Source: Anastatus disparis (Eukaryota > Arthropoda > Insecta > Hymenoptera > Eupelmidae). Taken from it: a stretch of 64,000 nucleotides of DNA. Below the pieces are notes generated by a model. That model saw only the letters and a program-made list of their open reading frames with translations. It had not been told where the DNA came from and made no database searches. The stretch lies in NCBI GenBank assembly GCA_017163975.1, contig JAFFSR010000264.1:4783501-4847500 (forward strand), read 5' to 3'. Position 1 is the stretch's first letter. Each line of letters opens with the position of its first letter. A program made the translations under genes and the position numbers. Shown one piece after another: positions 47,901-59,740 of the stretch.

Positions 47901-50900
47901 AATAGAATGTTTAACCAAGTAGAATTTTTAAACTACTTGAATCCTTTTGATCAAAGTAGACACTTTTCTCATCCGACGACACAATAGAATATAGTTTTTG
48001 ATTAAAAATAAAATCTGCTCAATGCATGTCTATTTGATAGAATTTTTTCTAAGTCTTAATAAAAAACTGATAATTAAAAAATAAAATAGTGCGACAAAAA
48101 TAGTGTTGATTTTATTTATTAAATTAATTTAATAAATAAAAATTATATTTCAATAAATTTTCTTTTTATTTTAACAAATTTCTTTTAAAAGTCAAAAAAT
48201 TTTTTGCTAAAATAAAAATTTGAAAATTTTTGGAACAAACAGTCTAAAAAAACATAAAAAATGATTTTTGTTAAATTCAAAAGCTTTAGTACACGAGGAC
48301 AGGCATTTTGCTATGACAGTTTTTGACAATATCATTGAATGAAGTGTTCCGAGTCACGTTTTTAATACTTTGTTTTAAAATACATTTTATATCGATTTAA
48401 AGCATTTCTACAAAATTACTGGGAACGTAATGATTTAATGAACTCTAATTTTTAAATAGCCAAATATTAGCCGTGATTTTAATAAGCAGATAATAGTGTA
48501 ATATCATATATATCCTGAATATAATTAGATCTTTATATTCGTACCCTGGGCATTAATAATTTTTTTCTTCGCTCAATTCTAAGCCTAGCTCTATTCTTGC
48601 TTTAACAAGGCGCTCTATGTTTTCTACAATTTTCCTTCTGTTCGTACCTTGATTTTCTATTGTGCTTTATACCACCCGCGTGTACTACTATTGTATGCTC
48701 GTCCCTTTTGAAATTGCGCCTGCCCTGCTTATCTTGCACCTACTTAATAATGAACACTAATATAAGTATAAAAAGCACAGATAATAAGGCATTGTCCTGT
48801 TTCAATCCATCGCGAATCTTGAATCATTCTCTTTTTATTATATCCTACATGAACTCTAAATTATTTTTTAAATTTAATTTTATTAATTTTAGTGACCTTT
48901 TTCGTATTACGAAATTCAAGCAGTTAGAATTTTATTAATCTTTTTAGTATTGATATGTCTTTTTGCTTATATCGATTGTAGACATTTGATTATCGATTCC
49001 ATTATATCAAAACTAACGTCATTAATCGGAGAAAAATGTTTTAGTAAAAATGATAATAATTTACAGAAAATCTATCACTAACTAGCATCATGCCTAAAAA
49101 TGAGCATAGCTCATGTAAAAAATTTATTAGAAATATAATACTAACTTTTATCTTTGTAATAAATTATACCATGAATTATGATAAATTTTGCCTAAAATGT
49201 ATGTCTATGACAACTTTATAATAAGCTAAAGTAATATCACTTACAATGTTTTTGAAATATGGAATAAATCTTACAAATAATACATTAGATGAAATGCCTT
49301 TATAATTACTGCAATTAGAATAGTAGCCTTTTTTTAAATGAGTCTTATAATTTATGCTCTCAGGTAAGCTTTTACAATCCCATATGGTCGGTACAATTTT
49401 TTAAATAAGATCTGCTCCTTAAAGTTTAATTAGCAAATAATAACCTGATATTTATTACTTTTTTATTTAATAACAACGTTAGCAATTTATTCAAAACTTG
49501 GTTCACCTAGAGATAATTCAATAGCCTACTTTTTTAAACCTAATTGTTGTCAATGAACATTGAGTTTGTTTTTTTCTATCAATCTATTTAAAAAGTAATT
49601 TTTTTTTATTTAAAATTATAAAGATATTTATGTAAAAAACATAAAAAAAATTATTCAAAAATTATAAAACAGTCTTATTAATCTTATATTTTTTTATAAA
49701 CTATTTCACCAATATAGTTTTAGTCTCTATCGGTTGTCCGCAACTACTTATTCGACTATTTACATATTTTACAATGTAATAACTCAACTGAAAGTGAAAA
49801 ATAGATATTATTCTTTCCTAAATGCATAATATATTTGGAAATGGTTAAAATATTTGAAAATTAATATAAATTCATAAAATATACGTTCTATATTATAAAA
49901 TTAATAATGATAAATTACTGTTTATTTTTGTGATGATTTAATTATATCTTTAATTGGTTATTACTTTATTTATTAAATAAAAAAATTTATATTTTTAATA
50001 TGATCTTGTTCGCACAGTATTAAATTTCATTGAAATTACTTTGTAGAACTTTGCATCGCACAATGATTGAGTGTGTTATCATGAAAAAAATATTTGCTAT
50101 TCGCGCAATATTGAAACTCAATAAAAATCTACAAAAAATCCTATTACTTAATTTAACGTTCACGTCAAAACAATCAAGACATATATATATATATATTTTT
50201 GATAATACATTAGTGCTGTGCCTATTGCGCTTTTTATTATCAAGTTGTACTTAAATTCGATGAAATGAAATGATAGCAAAATAATTGATAAAAATGTATA
50301 TTTTTTTGTTAATTTTCAGGTACAATGATACCAAAATCCGGAGGTGATTATGCGTACATAAGCGACGCATTTGGACCGTTACCAGCATTCTTATATCTGT
50401 GGGTGGCATTGTTTATATTAGTACCAACGGGAAATGCAATAACTGCCCTTACATTCGCCCAGTACATATTACAACCGCTTTGGCCCGGTTGCGAACCACC
50501 CTATGAAGCCGTGCGCCTGCTCGCCGCGGTCATCACGTGTACGTCACACATATCATTTATGTAATATATTAAATCACACTCACACTCGTCTATATATGTG
50601 TGTGTATATATTTTACATATATACATATATAGGACTGCTATTAACCTAACCTGGTCAACGATATTAGATATTTCAATGCTATGCCATCAACTGTTTCTTT
50701 TCAATCTACGTTTGTTCTTCTTTTTTTATCTTTATAAAGTTATGCAATGTCATCTCGTTAAATATCAGTGTTACGTTCTACTAATAGCATCTTGTTTACT
50801 TTAGCAATATGTCTTTGACGCGGTATTATGAATACAATGCATGTCTCTTTTTTAAAGTTTTTAAATTTTTATATTTTACATTTTCCAAATTTTTTTTCTT

Positions 50901-53900
50901 TCAAACTGTTTGGCTTTTTTTGAAAAAAAATTTTTATTCTTTTTAAATATAAATTTTATTTTGTTATAGCTATTAAGTTAATGTATATTTAACGGTGTAC
51001 ATTTCCTTCCTTTCTACTTCTTACGTATCTTATCTTATTTTAACATAAAACAATACTTTGCATTGATATGTCTCAAAATATACTTTGCTATAACATTGAA
51101 TACATTTATATATAAATTATAAATATATTTTATTGCTATTGAGTTAGAGGTCTAAAGTGGCTCAGTCGGTGGAGCGATGGACTCGTAATCACGAGGTTCC
51201 GAGTTCGAGTCCCACTCTCGGCCGATTGATACAAGTACCACTGTATATGATACATGCGCTTTTTTCACAAACACTCTGAGAAACCTCCGTCGCTAATTAG
51301 CATTACAATGGTAGTATAAGTACAGCGACGTTAAATAATATTTAAAAAAGCACTATTGATAGGTTGGTGGTGTTAAAACGTCAAGTTAGGTTTTCCTTTA
51401 CTATCATTGGAAAACCTCAAAAAATATATTTTTAATAAAATAAAACTATATGAAATATTGAAAATTTTTTTAAAGATTAATAGAAAATCTATGAAATTTT
51501 TGATAAATATGGCCATGAATAAATATCATTCCATCAATTAAAATAAACAATGAATATGATTATGTCTCAATTATTTTTTTTATTTATAGCCAAATGCTAA
51601 ATTATAATATCCATTATTATACAGGTTTTTTAACGGCAATAAACTGTTACAATGTAAAATGGGCAACAAGAGTGCAAGATATATTTACTGGAACAAAAAT
51701 ATTTGCCTTGGTTATAATTATGCTTGCTGGCCTATGGTGGCTATGTCTTGGTCATACGGAAAATTTTCATCAACCAATGGCTGGAACTAATACCGAACCT
51801 GGTTATGTAGCGCTTGCTGTGTATTCAGGACTTTTTTCATACTCTGGTTGGAATTATTTGAATTTCGTTACCGAGGAGCTTAAAGAGCCCTATAGGTATA
51901 TTAACTTTTTTTAATCTATTACACTGGAACCTAAATTTACGTTATTTTAAAATTATTTTTCATGGAATATAATTTATTATAAAATGTTTGTTTAGTTTAA
52001 GATCAAACAATATTTTGAATCTAAAAATACAGAAACTTTACACTATATTTTGCTTTATTTAGAAATCTTCCTCGAGCAATTTGTATCTCAATGCCGCTCG
52101 TCACTGTGATTTACGTTCTAGCAAACGTGGCCTATTTTGTCGTATTGACTCGAGATGAAATACTCGCATCGAATGCAGTAGCAGTGGTTAGTAGAAATTC
52201 ATTTACTTTTTTATAATTTATTAAAAAATTTAGAGCTCAACCACACTATGATATTCCTGAAATATAATGATTATATTATTTTAATATTGTACAATTGATG
52301 ATAAATTTTTAAGTATTGAGATATTATTGATTTTAAAAATATTTAGTCGCTTTTGGAAAGTGTTAATTATTTAAATTAATATGATACTTTTGACAATATT
52401 ATAATGAACAAACACTTTTATGTAATTAATTATAACAAAATAAGTATTTACTTCTCTATGTTTTTATATTTAATATTTTATGAAAGAACATTTCTTTATA
52501 GTTAAATTATGTTTCTCGGTTTCTTTAAGCTTTTTCGGAATATTTAAGATGCGAATTGTAATTGTTTAAAGTTTAAAATCAATGTATAATTATAAAAAAT
52601 AGAAACCTTTGAAACTGTGAGTTTTAATTATTTCATGTTTCAATGTTTTTTAATGAACGTTAGATACTAATTTTTGAGCAATTCAATTTTTAAATTTTCA
52701 ATTTTTTAATACTTTGATTATTCTAAAATTAAGCAATTCAAAATCTTAAAATTTAAATTTTTATAGTTCAAGATTTTTTAAGATTAAATTAGAAATGTTT
52801 GACGGAATAAACGAGCACAGTCAAAACAATTTTAAAAAATGTTCATTTCATTCACTCTATAATATAATGAAAATATTTAATTTTATATTAAATTTTAAGA
52901 AAAGTTTTTGTTTTATATTTTAGTTGAATAAATATAAAAAATTCTTAAACTTAAAGTATAACTAAATAAATATAAGTCTAAAAAATATTCAAATTTTTGT
53001 AAATAAGGAGTACTATTTAATAAAAAATTATTGTTTTTATATCTAGTAACGTAGAGGACATTATACATAAAATAATGTTCCCGAGATAACTTTTATATCT
53101 AATATTAACAACATGATAAAAAAAACAATCAAATTAATAGATTTTAATAAAAAATAAATATTAAATACTATTCATTAAGAAGCTTTAAAATATAAATAAT
53201 AAAATTTAATTTATAATAGAATTGATTATGTGTATTTACTCAAATTAATATAGTATAGTCGATTTAAGTAGAGTAATATTGAGGGTATCTTTAAGAGATT
53301 ACTAATAAGAGAAAAATTTCAGTAAATTATTGTAGTAGCTAAAAAAGTATAAAAGGAATTAATGTGCGTCTTTTAAATTGAAATAAAAAAGTAAAATAAT
53401 GAATATTTTGAAAATTGTAGACATTTGGAGACAAACTGCTTGGGCCCATGTCGTGGATAATGCCATTTTTCGTCGCTTGTTCAACTTTTGGTGCCTTAAA
53501 CGGTGCAATATTTGCCAGTTCACGACTTTTCTTCGTTGGAGCGCGCAATGGGCATTTACCAACCGCAATATCCCTAATCAACGTCAGGAATCTGACACCA
53601 ATGCCTTCCCTCATTTTTCTTGTAAGTAAATTTTCAATGCATCATTATATGGACCATTACGTTTAAATAGCCAATTCTTTTAACTAGAAGATTATATTTT
53701 GTTTGTACTTTGCTTTTCAGTGCGTTATTACCCTCGTATTGTTGTTTATCAAAGACGTTTACGTCTTAATAAATTACGTTAGTTTCGTCGAAGCGCTTTT
53801 TACTACCATGTCTGTCACTGGCCTTTTATGGTTACGATACAAAAGACCGGATCTCCAAAGGCCTATAAAAGTAAGTTGAGCTACGTCATTGCAAACTTTT

Positions 53901-55251
53901 TTCTACAATATTAGTATACAAGCTTTTAAAGAATTAATTCACCTTCATTTTTAAGCATCATCGTTATATCAAAGTACTTTTAATTTTTATCATAGTAAAA
54001 AGGCTGCAGTACTATCATTTTTAGCAGCAAAGTTATAGAGCTATTGATAGTAACTTAAAATTTTTAAATTATATATTTTTTTTAAATCAAATTTTAGTAA
54101 GCTATTTAAAAAAAAATTATTTTTTTAATAATATTGCAACAAGATTTTGCTAACTAAAGTATTACTTTATAAATCTTAAATAAAATATTAAATAAAATTC
54201 ATAAACAAACATATGTTTGTTTTATTAAGAAATTAATATACTCGATTTAAATGAAGTTTATCTAATAGATATAAAATTACATCACTTAAATTACTTTAAT
54301 GAAAAGATTACGCATTATATAATCTTTTTTCCTAATGTTTTTATCTCCGATCATTTCTTTTTAAAGTAATAAAATAATTTTTTATGAAACCAATTGTTTT
54401 ACGAAATTTTGAACAGTTCTATTGCTTGAAAAAGTTTTGGAATTAATTTTTGGAAAATACTTTTTTTTTAGAAATTAAAATTGCTTAAAAAAAATAAAAA
54501 TAAAATTTGATATCCATCTTTAAAATACCAAATAATATCAAAATTTTTGGATTAAGAATAAAAAATTTGAAAAACTGTAATGTTAGTATTTAATACGTGA
54601 AATTTTGGATAATGTACATCTCGAAAATTATAAATTTTAAGAGAAAAGAAGCTTATAAAATGGACTTATTTTATTTAAATTAGTTATCTGCTAACTTTTT
54701 CTGATGTAATCTTATTATAATATATATTGTAAAAAAAAATAATATTTTACATACTTTGTTCTATAATAAAAATGTTTAATTTTACAGGTACCATTATCGT
54801 TACCCATCATTTTCTTCGTTATTTGCGCCTTTCTAGTAGTGTTTCCATGTTACGTTTCTCCTTGGGAAGTTGGTGTTGGCATCGTATTTGTGTTATCAGG
54901 AATACCCGTTTATTGGGTGTTTATCTACTGGCCCAATAAACCCAAGTGGCTAATAAATGGATCCCGTAAGTTTTATTAAAATCACTGCTGTCTTTTTTTA
55001 CCAAAGAGTAAATAATATCGTTCGTTTATTTGTACTTAAACAAATAAACGAACTTTTTCTAATTAAAGCATCTTTATGCAATCACAAAATTAAAATCTCA
55101 TATTCATTTTAAATTAAGTTATTTTTAATTGTTTCTTTTTTACTTTACCAACATAAAAAATGTTAATTTTTATTTTTTTTTTATTTCAGACAAATTCAAT
55201 ATGCTCTGTGCTAAGATATTTTTATGTGTGCAAGAGAACAAAGCTGATTAA
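44960..55251 (+). CDS. SLC7 light-chain amino-acid transporter (LAT / y+LAT type)
   Basis: Exons 44960-45269, 50320-50538, 51625-51895, 52063-52186, 53421-53621, 53721-53870, 54788-54965 and 55190-55251 join to 504 aa. Family members are 12-TM exchangers of large neutral or cationic amino acids that pair with the SLC3A2/4F2hc heavy chain at the plasma membrane; insect relatives include minidiscs and JhI-21. Visible marks are the substrate-site motif [10 protein letters not shown] (62-71), [20 protein letters not shown], Cys161 (WPGCEPP) at the position of the cysteine that disulfide-bonds the heavy chain, [18 protein letters not shown], the [15 protein letters not shown] segment and a terminal [15 protein letters not shown]. 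The length is typical. I cannot separate LAT from y+LAT specificity by eye, so no symbol is given. The first coding intron is 5 kb and carries transposon debris. Confidence 0.9.
46487..46715. repeat. Dispersed repeat, copy 2
   Basis: Second copy of the 34301-34700 sequence: TTTTTAACGGGACGTTGGAG, TCGATTTTTGCTTTTTT, ACATCTTTTTAAACTCATAA, CGCACTAAAGCTATG, AAACTTGGA, ATTATTAGAAGGGGG and CTTTGTCATGC. It lacks both minisatellite arms and the extra 150 bp seen in copy 1. A G-homopolymer (46685-46692) interrupts it. Confidence 0.65.
47226..47568. mobile_element. Palindromic MITE interrupted by a SINE
   Basis: The left end 47226-47251 (A/T tract, then AATTAAATGTTTATCAAC) is the exact reverse complement of 47543-47568. 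Internal pairing continues between AAAGATATAGCTGGTTGAAA (from 47450) and TTTCAACCTATCATATCTTT (to 47542). The SINE at 47252-47440 splits the left arm. Without it the element would be about 145 bp, almost wholly palindromic. No coding capacity is present. Confidence 0.75.
47252..47440 (+). mobile_element. tRNA-derived SINE, family A, inserted in the MITE
   Basis: The head is tRNA-like: box A region GTGGCTCACTCGGTAGAG and box B GAGTTTGAATCC. The shared body follows (CCGATTGATACAAGCACCAC, then CACAAACACGCTC and CTAATTAGCATCA), and an A-rich tail. The 9-bp word TTTATCAAC occurs just before (47243-47251) and just after (47441-47449) and is the target duplication. The anticodon arm does not fold as a good tRNA, so this is a SINE and not a tRNA gene. 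Confidence 0.8.
48540..48740 (-). pseudogene. Decayed non-LTR retrotransposon reverse transcriptase fragment
   Basis: The minus strand encodes, in two frames separated by a frameshift, [12 protein letters not shown] and then [20 protein letters not shown] followed by [10 protein letters not shown] and a stop. This resembles the palm region of LINE reverse transcriptases, where the catalytic YADD and a hydrophobic strand are followed by a helix ending in a GL-x-x-EKT motif. Here the catalytic residues are lost and the frame is broken, so it is a relic. The family is not assignable. The patch is also GC-richer than its flanks. Confidence 0.4.
50539..51624 (+). other. Intron 2 of the SLC7 gene
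   Basis: AT-rich intron whose only recognisable content is the SINE at 51144-51345. Confidence 0.6.
51144..51345 (+). mobile_element. tRNA-derived SINE, family A (best-preserved copy)
   Basis: Box A region AAGTGGCTCAGTCGGTGGAG and box B GAGTTCGAGTCCC are well kept. The body continues GGCCGATTGATACAAGTACC, CACAAACACTCTGAG, CCTCCGTCGCTAATTAGCAT and GTACAGCGACGTTAAATAAT. The loop CTCGTAA resembles a threonine tRNA anticodon loop, but the anticodon stem does not pair, so a working tRNA is unlikely. Target duplications are not clear. Confidence 0.8.
52187..53420 (+). other. Intron 4 of the SLC7 gene
   Basis: AT-rich intron. I see no repeat, exon or RNA gene in it. Confidence 0.6.
53871..54787 (+). 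other. Intron 6 of the SLC7 gene
   Basis: AT-rich intron between the exons ending RPIK and starting VPLSLP. Nothing else is recognisable. Confidence 0.6.
55020..55053. repeat. Perfect 14-bp inverted repeat in SLC7 intron 7
   Basis: GTTCGTTTATTTGT (55020-55033) pairs perfectly with ACAAATAAACGAAC (55040-55053) across a 6-nt loop. It lies between the last two coding exons. Confidence 0.75.
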
Positions 55252-58074
55252 AATATCGCACAATTCATAAGCAACGAATACTGAAATAATTATGCAACTG
55301 ATGTGCATTAAAGAAGTGAATGCAACGAAACCAGTATATAATAATTTGTACATACTTGGTATAGTTTAGGTAATAAGACTATCACAAAGTGCCCGTTACA
55401 CAAAATTCAGCATTTGTAATTTATACACAAGTTTTATTTATCTTCAAAGACATGCACAAGTCTTAAAGTGTGTAAAAATTTTGCATAATTATGACAAAAG
55501 TTAATTCAGGTGAAATTATCACATGAAAGATATAGGCCTGTGATTTGTTATCAGACTATTAACTGCCTGTTATATAAGCAATAACAGAAAGAAAACATTT
55601 AGTCTTCCCTTTAAATAATGGAAATTTAGGTGTATAAAGAAAAAATTATGACTTTAGAGCTTAGTCAATTTGGTTTGAAATCATGTTATCGATTAAAAAA
55701 TGATACAATCAACGTGGAATGTAAAAAAAAAATGTATGATTTACATTTAATTTGTCATTTCTAGTTCTTTTTTTATATTTGTACATTTTATGATTTTACA
55801 AAATCATGCTAGATATATTATAAATGGATATAATTATATAATTTCAAATATTAATCATCACAAAGTATTAGGAATATTGACTTCATTTAAATTTTTAAAC
55901 TAAATTACATTCCTACTCATGAATCAATAAGATTTCTTTGAATCGTACATTAAAAAATGCTCAGAAACTTTTGTAATTTTTTTTTATATTACAATTGATG
56001 AAAAAAAATCTAAATTATTTTGTAACAAACGATTTTTATTCTTTTTTTATATAAAATTTAATTAAATTAATTGATATTTATAACTTAAAATTTTTTAAAT
56101 GTGATCTTAAAAATAAATCAATATTATTTGAATTTTAGAAGATTTTTATGCTAATATGATTTAAAAGTTCTTTTTTATAAGCAATTGAAAAATAATTAAA
56201 ATCTTTAAATTAATAGAATATAAATTTTTGTATTTGAAACTTCATATTAAGGCATAGTTCTAATATGATTAGTTTCACTATTATTTTAATAAGTATGAGA
56301 TTGAAATGATTCAATGCTCAGAAATAAATATAAATAATAAAGATTTTTTAAGTAAATGTGTGTCGTGACTTTCTGGTAAAGTACGTGTCAAAAGAATATT
56401 TTAGTTTATACAAACATTGTTTTAAATATTAAAAAATAAAAGTTTTTCGAATATTGATCAATTTTTGAAATTATTTATTTGTAAATAAATATAAATTTGT
56501 CTTATATCGATCATGCAACAAATTTAGTTTTAAATAACTAAGATTTTAGATAAAATATTTTCATAAATTATTTAAATAAGCTGAATGTATTTTTAACAAG
56601 TAGCAATATAAATCTTAAAAAATTCATTCAAAAGGTGTAGGATAGAATAAAATAATTTATATATAGATATAAGACGTTTTTGCAAATCGAAATGCAAAAA
56701 TGAAATCAGACAAATACTATTCTTGTAATATCGCTAACGTGACCATTGTCCTTTATAAGGATGTTACATCAATTGTCACTACGTAATTGTAATTATAATG
56801 TATTATGAATTGTAAAACGTTTATTCTTTTATATCTAAAAAATTTTTTTAAATATTTAATATTTAAAATAAATATTGTTATATATAATAGTATGATACAG
56901 AAAAGACAAAAAATTTGATAAAATTTTTCTTCTGAAAATGTAATTGAATCATTTAAATGAGACATGGGTGAAGCTAGTTAAAATAAAATACCTTTGTAAT
57001 ACTGTACTTTATAAACTAATGATAAATTTAATAAAAAGATTTAAATTAAATACAAATTTAGTGAATTTGTAAAAATAATTTGTTTATAAACTCTTTAATA
57101 TTTTTATTCTTTACTTTCACATTTTTAAATTCAACAATATTGTTCTTTATAAATGAACTACTGTATAAATCTCATTTTAAATTATTTACTTCCACATATG
57201 CATGAGATAAGTAAATTAGCGCCTAAAATGTGGCTACCACTTACGCATTTATTTATATGAAATATAAATACGTAGAAAGGAAATGTCACTAAATAGCAAT
57301 AAAGAAGAAAAAGTTATAAGCGCTTCATATAAAATTTATTTGATTTTATATAGTTTTAGAAAATATAATTGTATATTTATGAAATATAATACGTTTTCAT
57401 TACAAGTATATAACCATAACTATTTATATAATAATATCAAGGCCAAATGAATTTATATTCTTATCTACCTACATTAATAAACCAATGAAATTCGTATATA
57501 TTTATAATTGATAACACCTATTCGTCAAAAAATACCATTGTAAACTTAGCAAAAGCTACTAAATTGATGCTATTTGATTTCTGCTTCATTTTTTTCAGTT
57601 TACAAATTTTTCATAAGCAAACACTACATAAGCAGTCTTATAACCGATATCAATAATTGATAAATTATACAATAATTAAATACTGATAATGTAAATAATT
57701 TAAATTAAGCGCACATGCATTAAACTTTGAATAAATAACTTAATGTGTGTAAAATAAAAAAATATTTTATAATTTTGCTTTTGACCATAACTAAGTAAAA
57801 AAAAAAAAAATTGTACTCTTTTCCTACAGGCACTCATAGTGCTGAGAAGCAAATATGCTTCAATAACATTTAATTTTGTCTATATCTAATTCTTATTTTT
57901 AAAGGCACATGTAAATGAATACCAAAAATCCATTTAAAATTCCAACAAGGTAGTTCATTTGGAATGAAGAAGTTTCGGGAAAATTATTATTGAACCTGAA
58001 AAATTATAATTGTTAAAAATATTTAAGTTTGAAATGTTTAATATTTTAAATTATTTTTTTCAAAAATAATAAAT
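55252..58074. other. SLC7 3' UTR and AT-rich intergenic DNA
   Basis: The first kilobase or more is probably the transporter's 3' UTR, with AATAAA signals at about 56327 and others. The remainder is AT-rich spacer. A 90-bp open stretch at 57906-57995 on the minus strand could be an extra last exon of the following gene (see that entry). Confidence 0.4.
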
Positions 58075-59105
58075 TTACCTTTTTTTTGAGGGACTAAATG
58101 GTGATGGTGGATTAACACCTGGCACACTACTATCTTCATAAATGATAAACCATGTAATTGCAGTTATAGCAAAACCCCCAAACGCAGCCTTCATTAACCA
58201 ACTGTATTCGTTTAAAACTTCAACAATGACATTATCAGTGATATCCTTATAATAAGAATGGCTTATACTAAAGCTAGGAACTGCAAATTGATCTATGCTG
58301 TTATCCAAAATATTGAAGGAATCTGCAATCGTAAGAGCATGAAGCCTTGATATTAAAAAAATTTCTAATAATAATTTTAAAAATGATCTACTCAACTACA
58401 GCAGGCTAGTATTAATAATAAAGTAAGAAAAAGAGATACAGTAGAAATAAATAAAAGAACATAATATAGTACATATTCATATATATTTTTTCTTTAATTA
58501 TTAAATTAGTTATTATTACAATAACACCCATGACACCATTTACAGTTTTATATAAATAATAACAATACTTCTATGACAAATATATAACATTAAACTCTTT
58601 TAAAAAGAAATGTGCAAAATCAGTTTTTCTACATTTTATATAGATGACTGCATCAGGTACTTAAGAAAGAACATAGATATACAAAACTCTTTGAAAAGAT
58701 AAAGCTAAGTTAGTACACGATGTGGTAAGAGTACTATTGATGTTTATGTTTAGTGTGTTTTGTTATTATGCTTTGATTTCTTATCGGCGTGCGAGAGTGA
58801 CACATGCTAAAGATATAGGATGCAGCAAGAGACTTCTTTTTCTTTTTTTTTTATCGTTGATTGATGTATCGCTCACCATGATTAAGGAATAGTTTGCCGA
58901 GCACTATAGATGAGGAGAAGAGGAAAAGGAGTAGAGTAAACGTCCACTCGTCAAATTTTAATTTTCTCCAAAATTTCTTGACAACAGCTCGAACGTTGTT
59001 ACCTTTTGATTGCTCATCGACATCGACATCATCCTCGCGCAAATGTGACAATTTTGATTTTCCGTTCGTAACGAACGTCGTTTGTTGATAATATTGCCCG
59101 GTCAT
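58075..59105 (-). CDS. Unrecognised two-pass membrane protein, 158 aa
   Basis: Minus-strand exons 59105-58877 and 58322-58075 join in frame through CATG|GTGAGC and TTGCAG|ATTCC. I do not recognise the family. The N-terminal 50 residues are polar with an acidic patch (REDDVDVDEQ, 23-32) followed by a basic stretch (VVKKFWRKLKFDEW). One hydrophobic segment spans about 55-73 (TFTLLLFLFSSSIVLGKLF). A second lies near 121-137 (MKAAFGGFAITAITWFIIY). The short tail is proline-rich (PGVNPPSPFSPSKKR). The frame ends at TAA 58077-58075. However, the last codons also form a splice donor (AAAG|GTAAAT at 58079) and an acceptor lies at 57996; using both would replace the stop by about 31 further residues. 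If exon 1 is unspliced, it would alone encode 84 aa. Confidence 0.5.
58323..58876 (-). other. Presumed intron of the two-pass membrane protein gene
   Basis: AT-rich, bounded by donor GTGAGC and acceptor TTGCAG on the minus strand. Alternative acceptors (for example TACTAG near 58405) cannot be excluded. Confidence 0.45.
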
Positions 59106-59740
59106 TATGAGATATAGACAAAGTATGAAAACTATGAAAAAAAAAAAAAATTCTCTTTGATAACAATGCTATAAATTCGTTTTTATAGGTATAATAATCA
59201 CAACTTTATTGGCCTGACCTTTTAATCACACAGTATTGAGCTTTTAATTCTTTCGGAATTCTCGAGAAACTATTTGAAGAATAACGCGAGCAGGAACATC
59301 TCAAGGTCCAATAATTTCGTCTCTGGCCTCCGCGCCCACCTTCTCTTGTCTGTGCGTGCACGTCTTACGAACGTATTTAAGCTACTAGTTTTTGTTTCGG
59401 TTATACTATCTCAAAAGCACTGAACTGACGATTCACGAACACATTGACTTTGACGTTACAACACTTCGACTTATAAATTATAAACGTTGTTAAGGCACGA
59501 ATCTACACACACACGCGCACGCACAAACGAAAAGTATACCATCTTTTGATGACGATGAGCTAAATATAATACCTGCATGTGTTTGGTTTTTCGTTGTGAA
59601 TGTTTGGAAAACGCCGCACGCCGCTGCCCGAGTCGCAGGTGCGTTTATAACGCACGGCATCGGCATCATATAACCACGACGCCGGTGGCCGGGCTTTGCA
59701 ATATGCACAGAGCGCATGCGCTCAACATCTAAAAAAAATT
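59106..59740 (-). promoter_or_regulatory. Promoter region of the two-pass membrane protein gene
   Basis: A GC-richer block (59280-59725) lies upstream of the start at 59105. It contains a CA/CG-rich tract (59505-59525) and the 14-bp palindrome GAGCGCATGCGCTC at 59710-59723. That palindrome holds GCGCATGCGC, the core of the NRF-1/erect-wing recognition sequence. The 75-codon frame across the block is judged to be chance. Confidence 0.45.

Larger units (their letters stand above)
45270..50319 (+). other. Large intron 1 of the SLC7 gene
   Basis: A 5-kb AT-rich intron. It contains the second copy of the dispersed repeat (46487-46715), a SINE nested in a palindromic MITE (47226-47568) and a decayed reverse-transcriptase fragment (48540-48740). 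No alternative exon is apparent. Confidence 0.55.

Noticed and set aside
51150..51225. Threonine tRNA gene
   Set aside because: The CTCGTAA loop is suggestive, but the flanking stem is mismatched and the unit belongs to SINE family A.
53339..53629. Frames on both strands at the fifth SLC7 exon
   Set aside because: Only the frame containing [19 protein letters not shown] fits the transporter; the others are shadows.
59490..59717. 75-codon minus-strand frame upstream of the membrane protein
   Set aside because: It reads a CA/CG-rich promoter tract (Cys-Ala-Cys repeats) and lacks any conserved feature.
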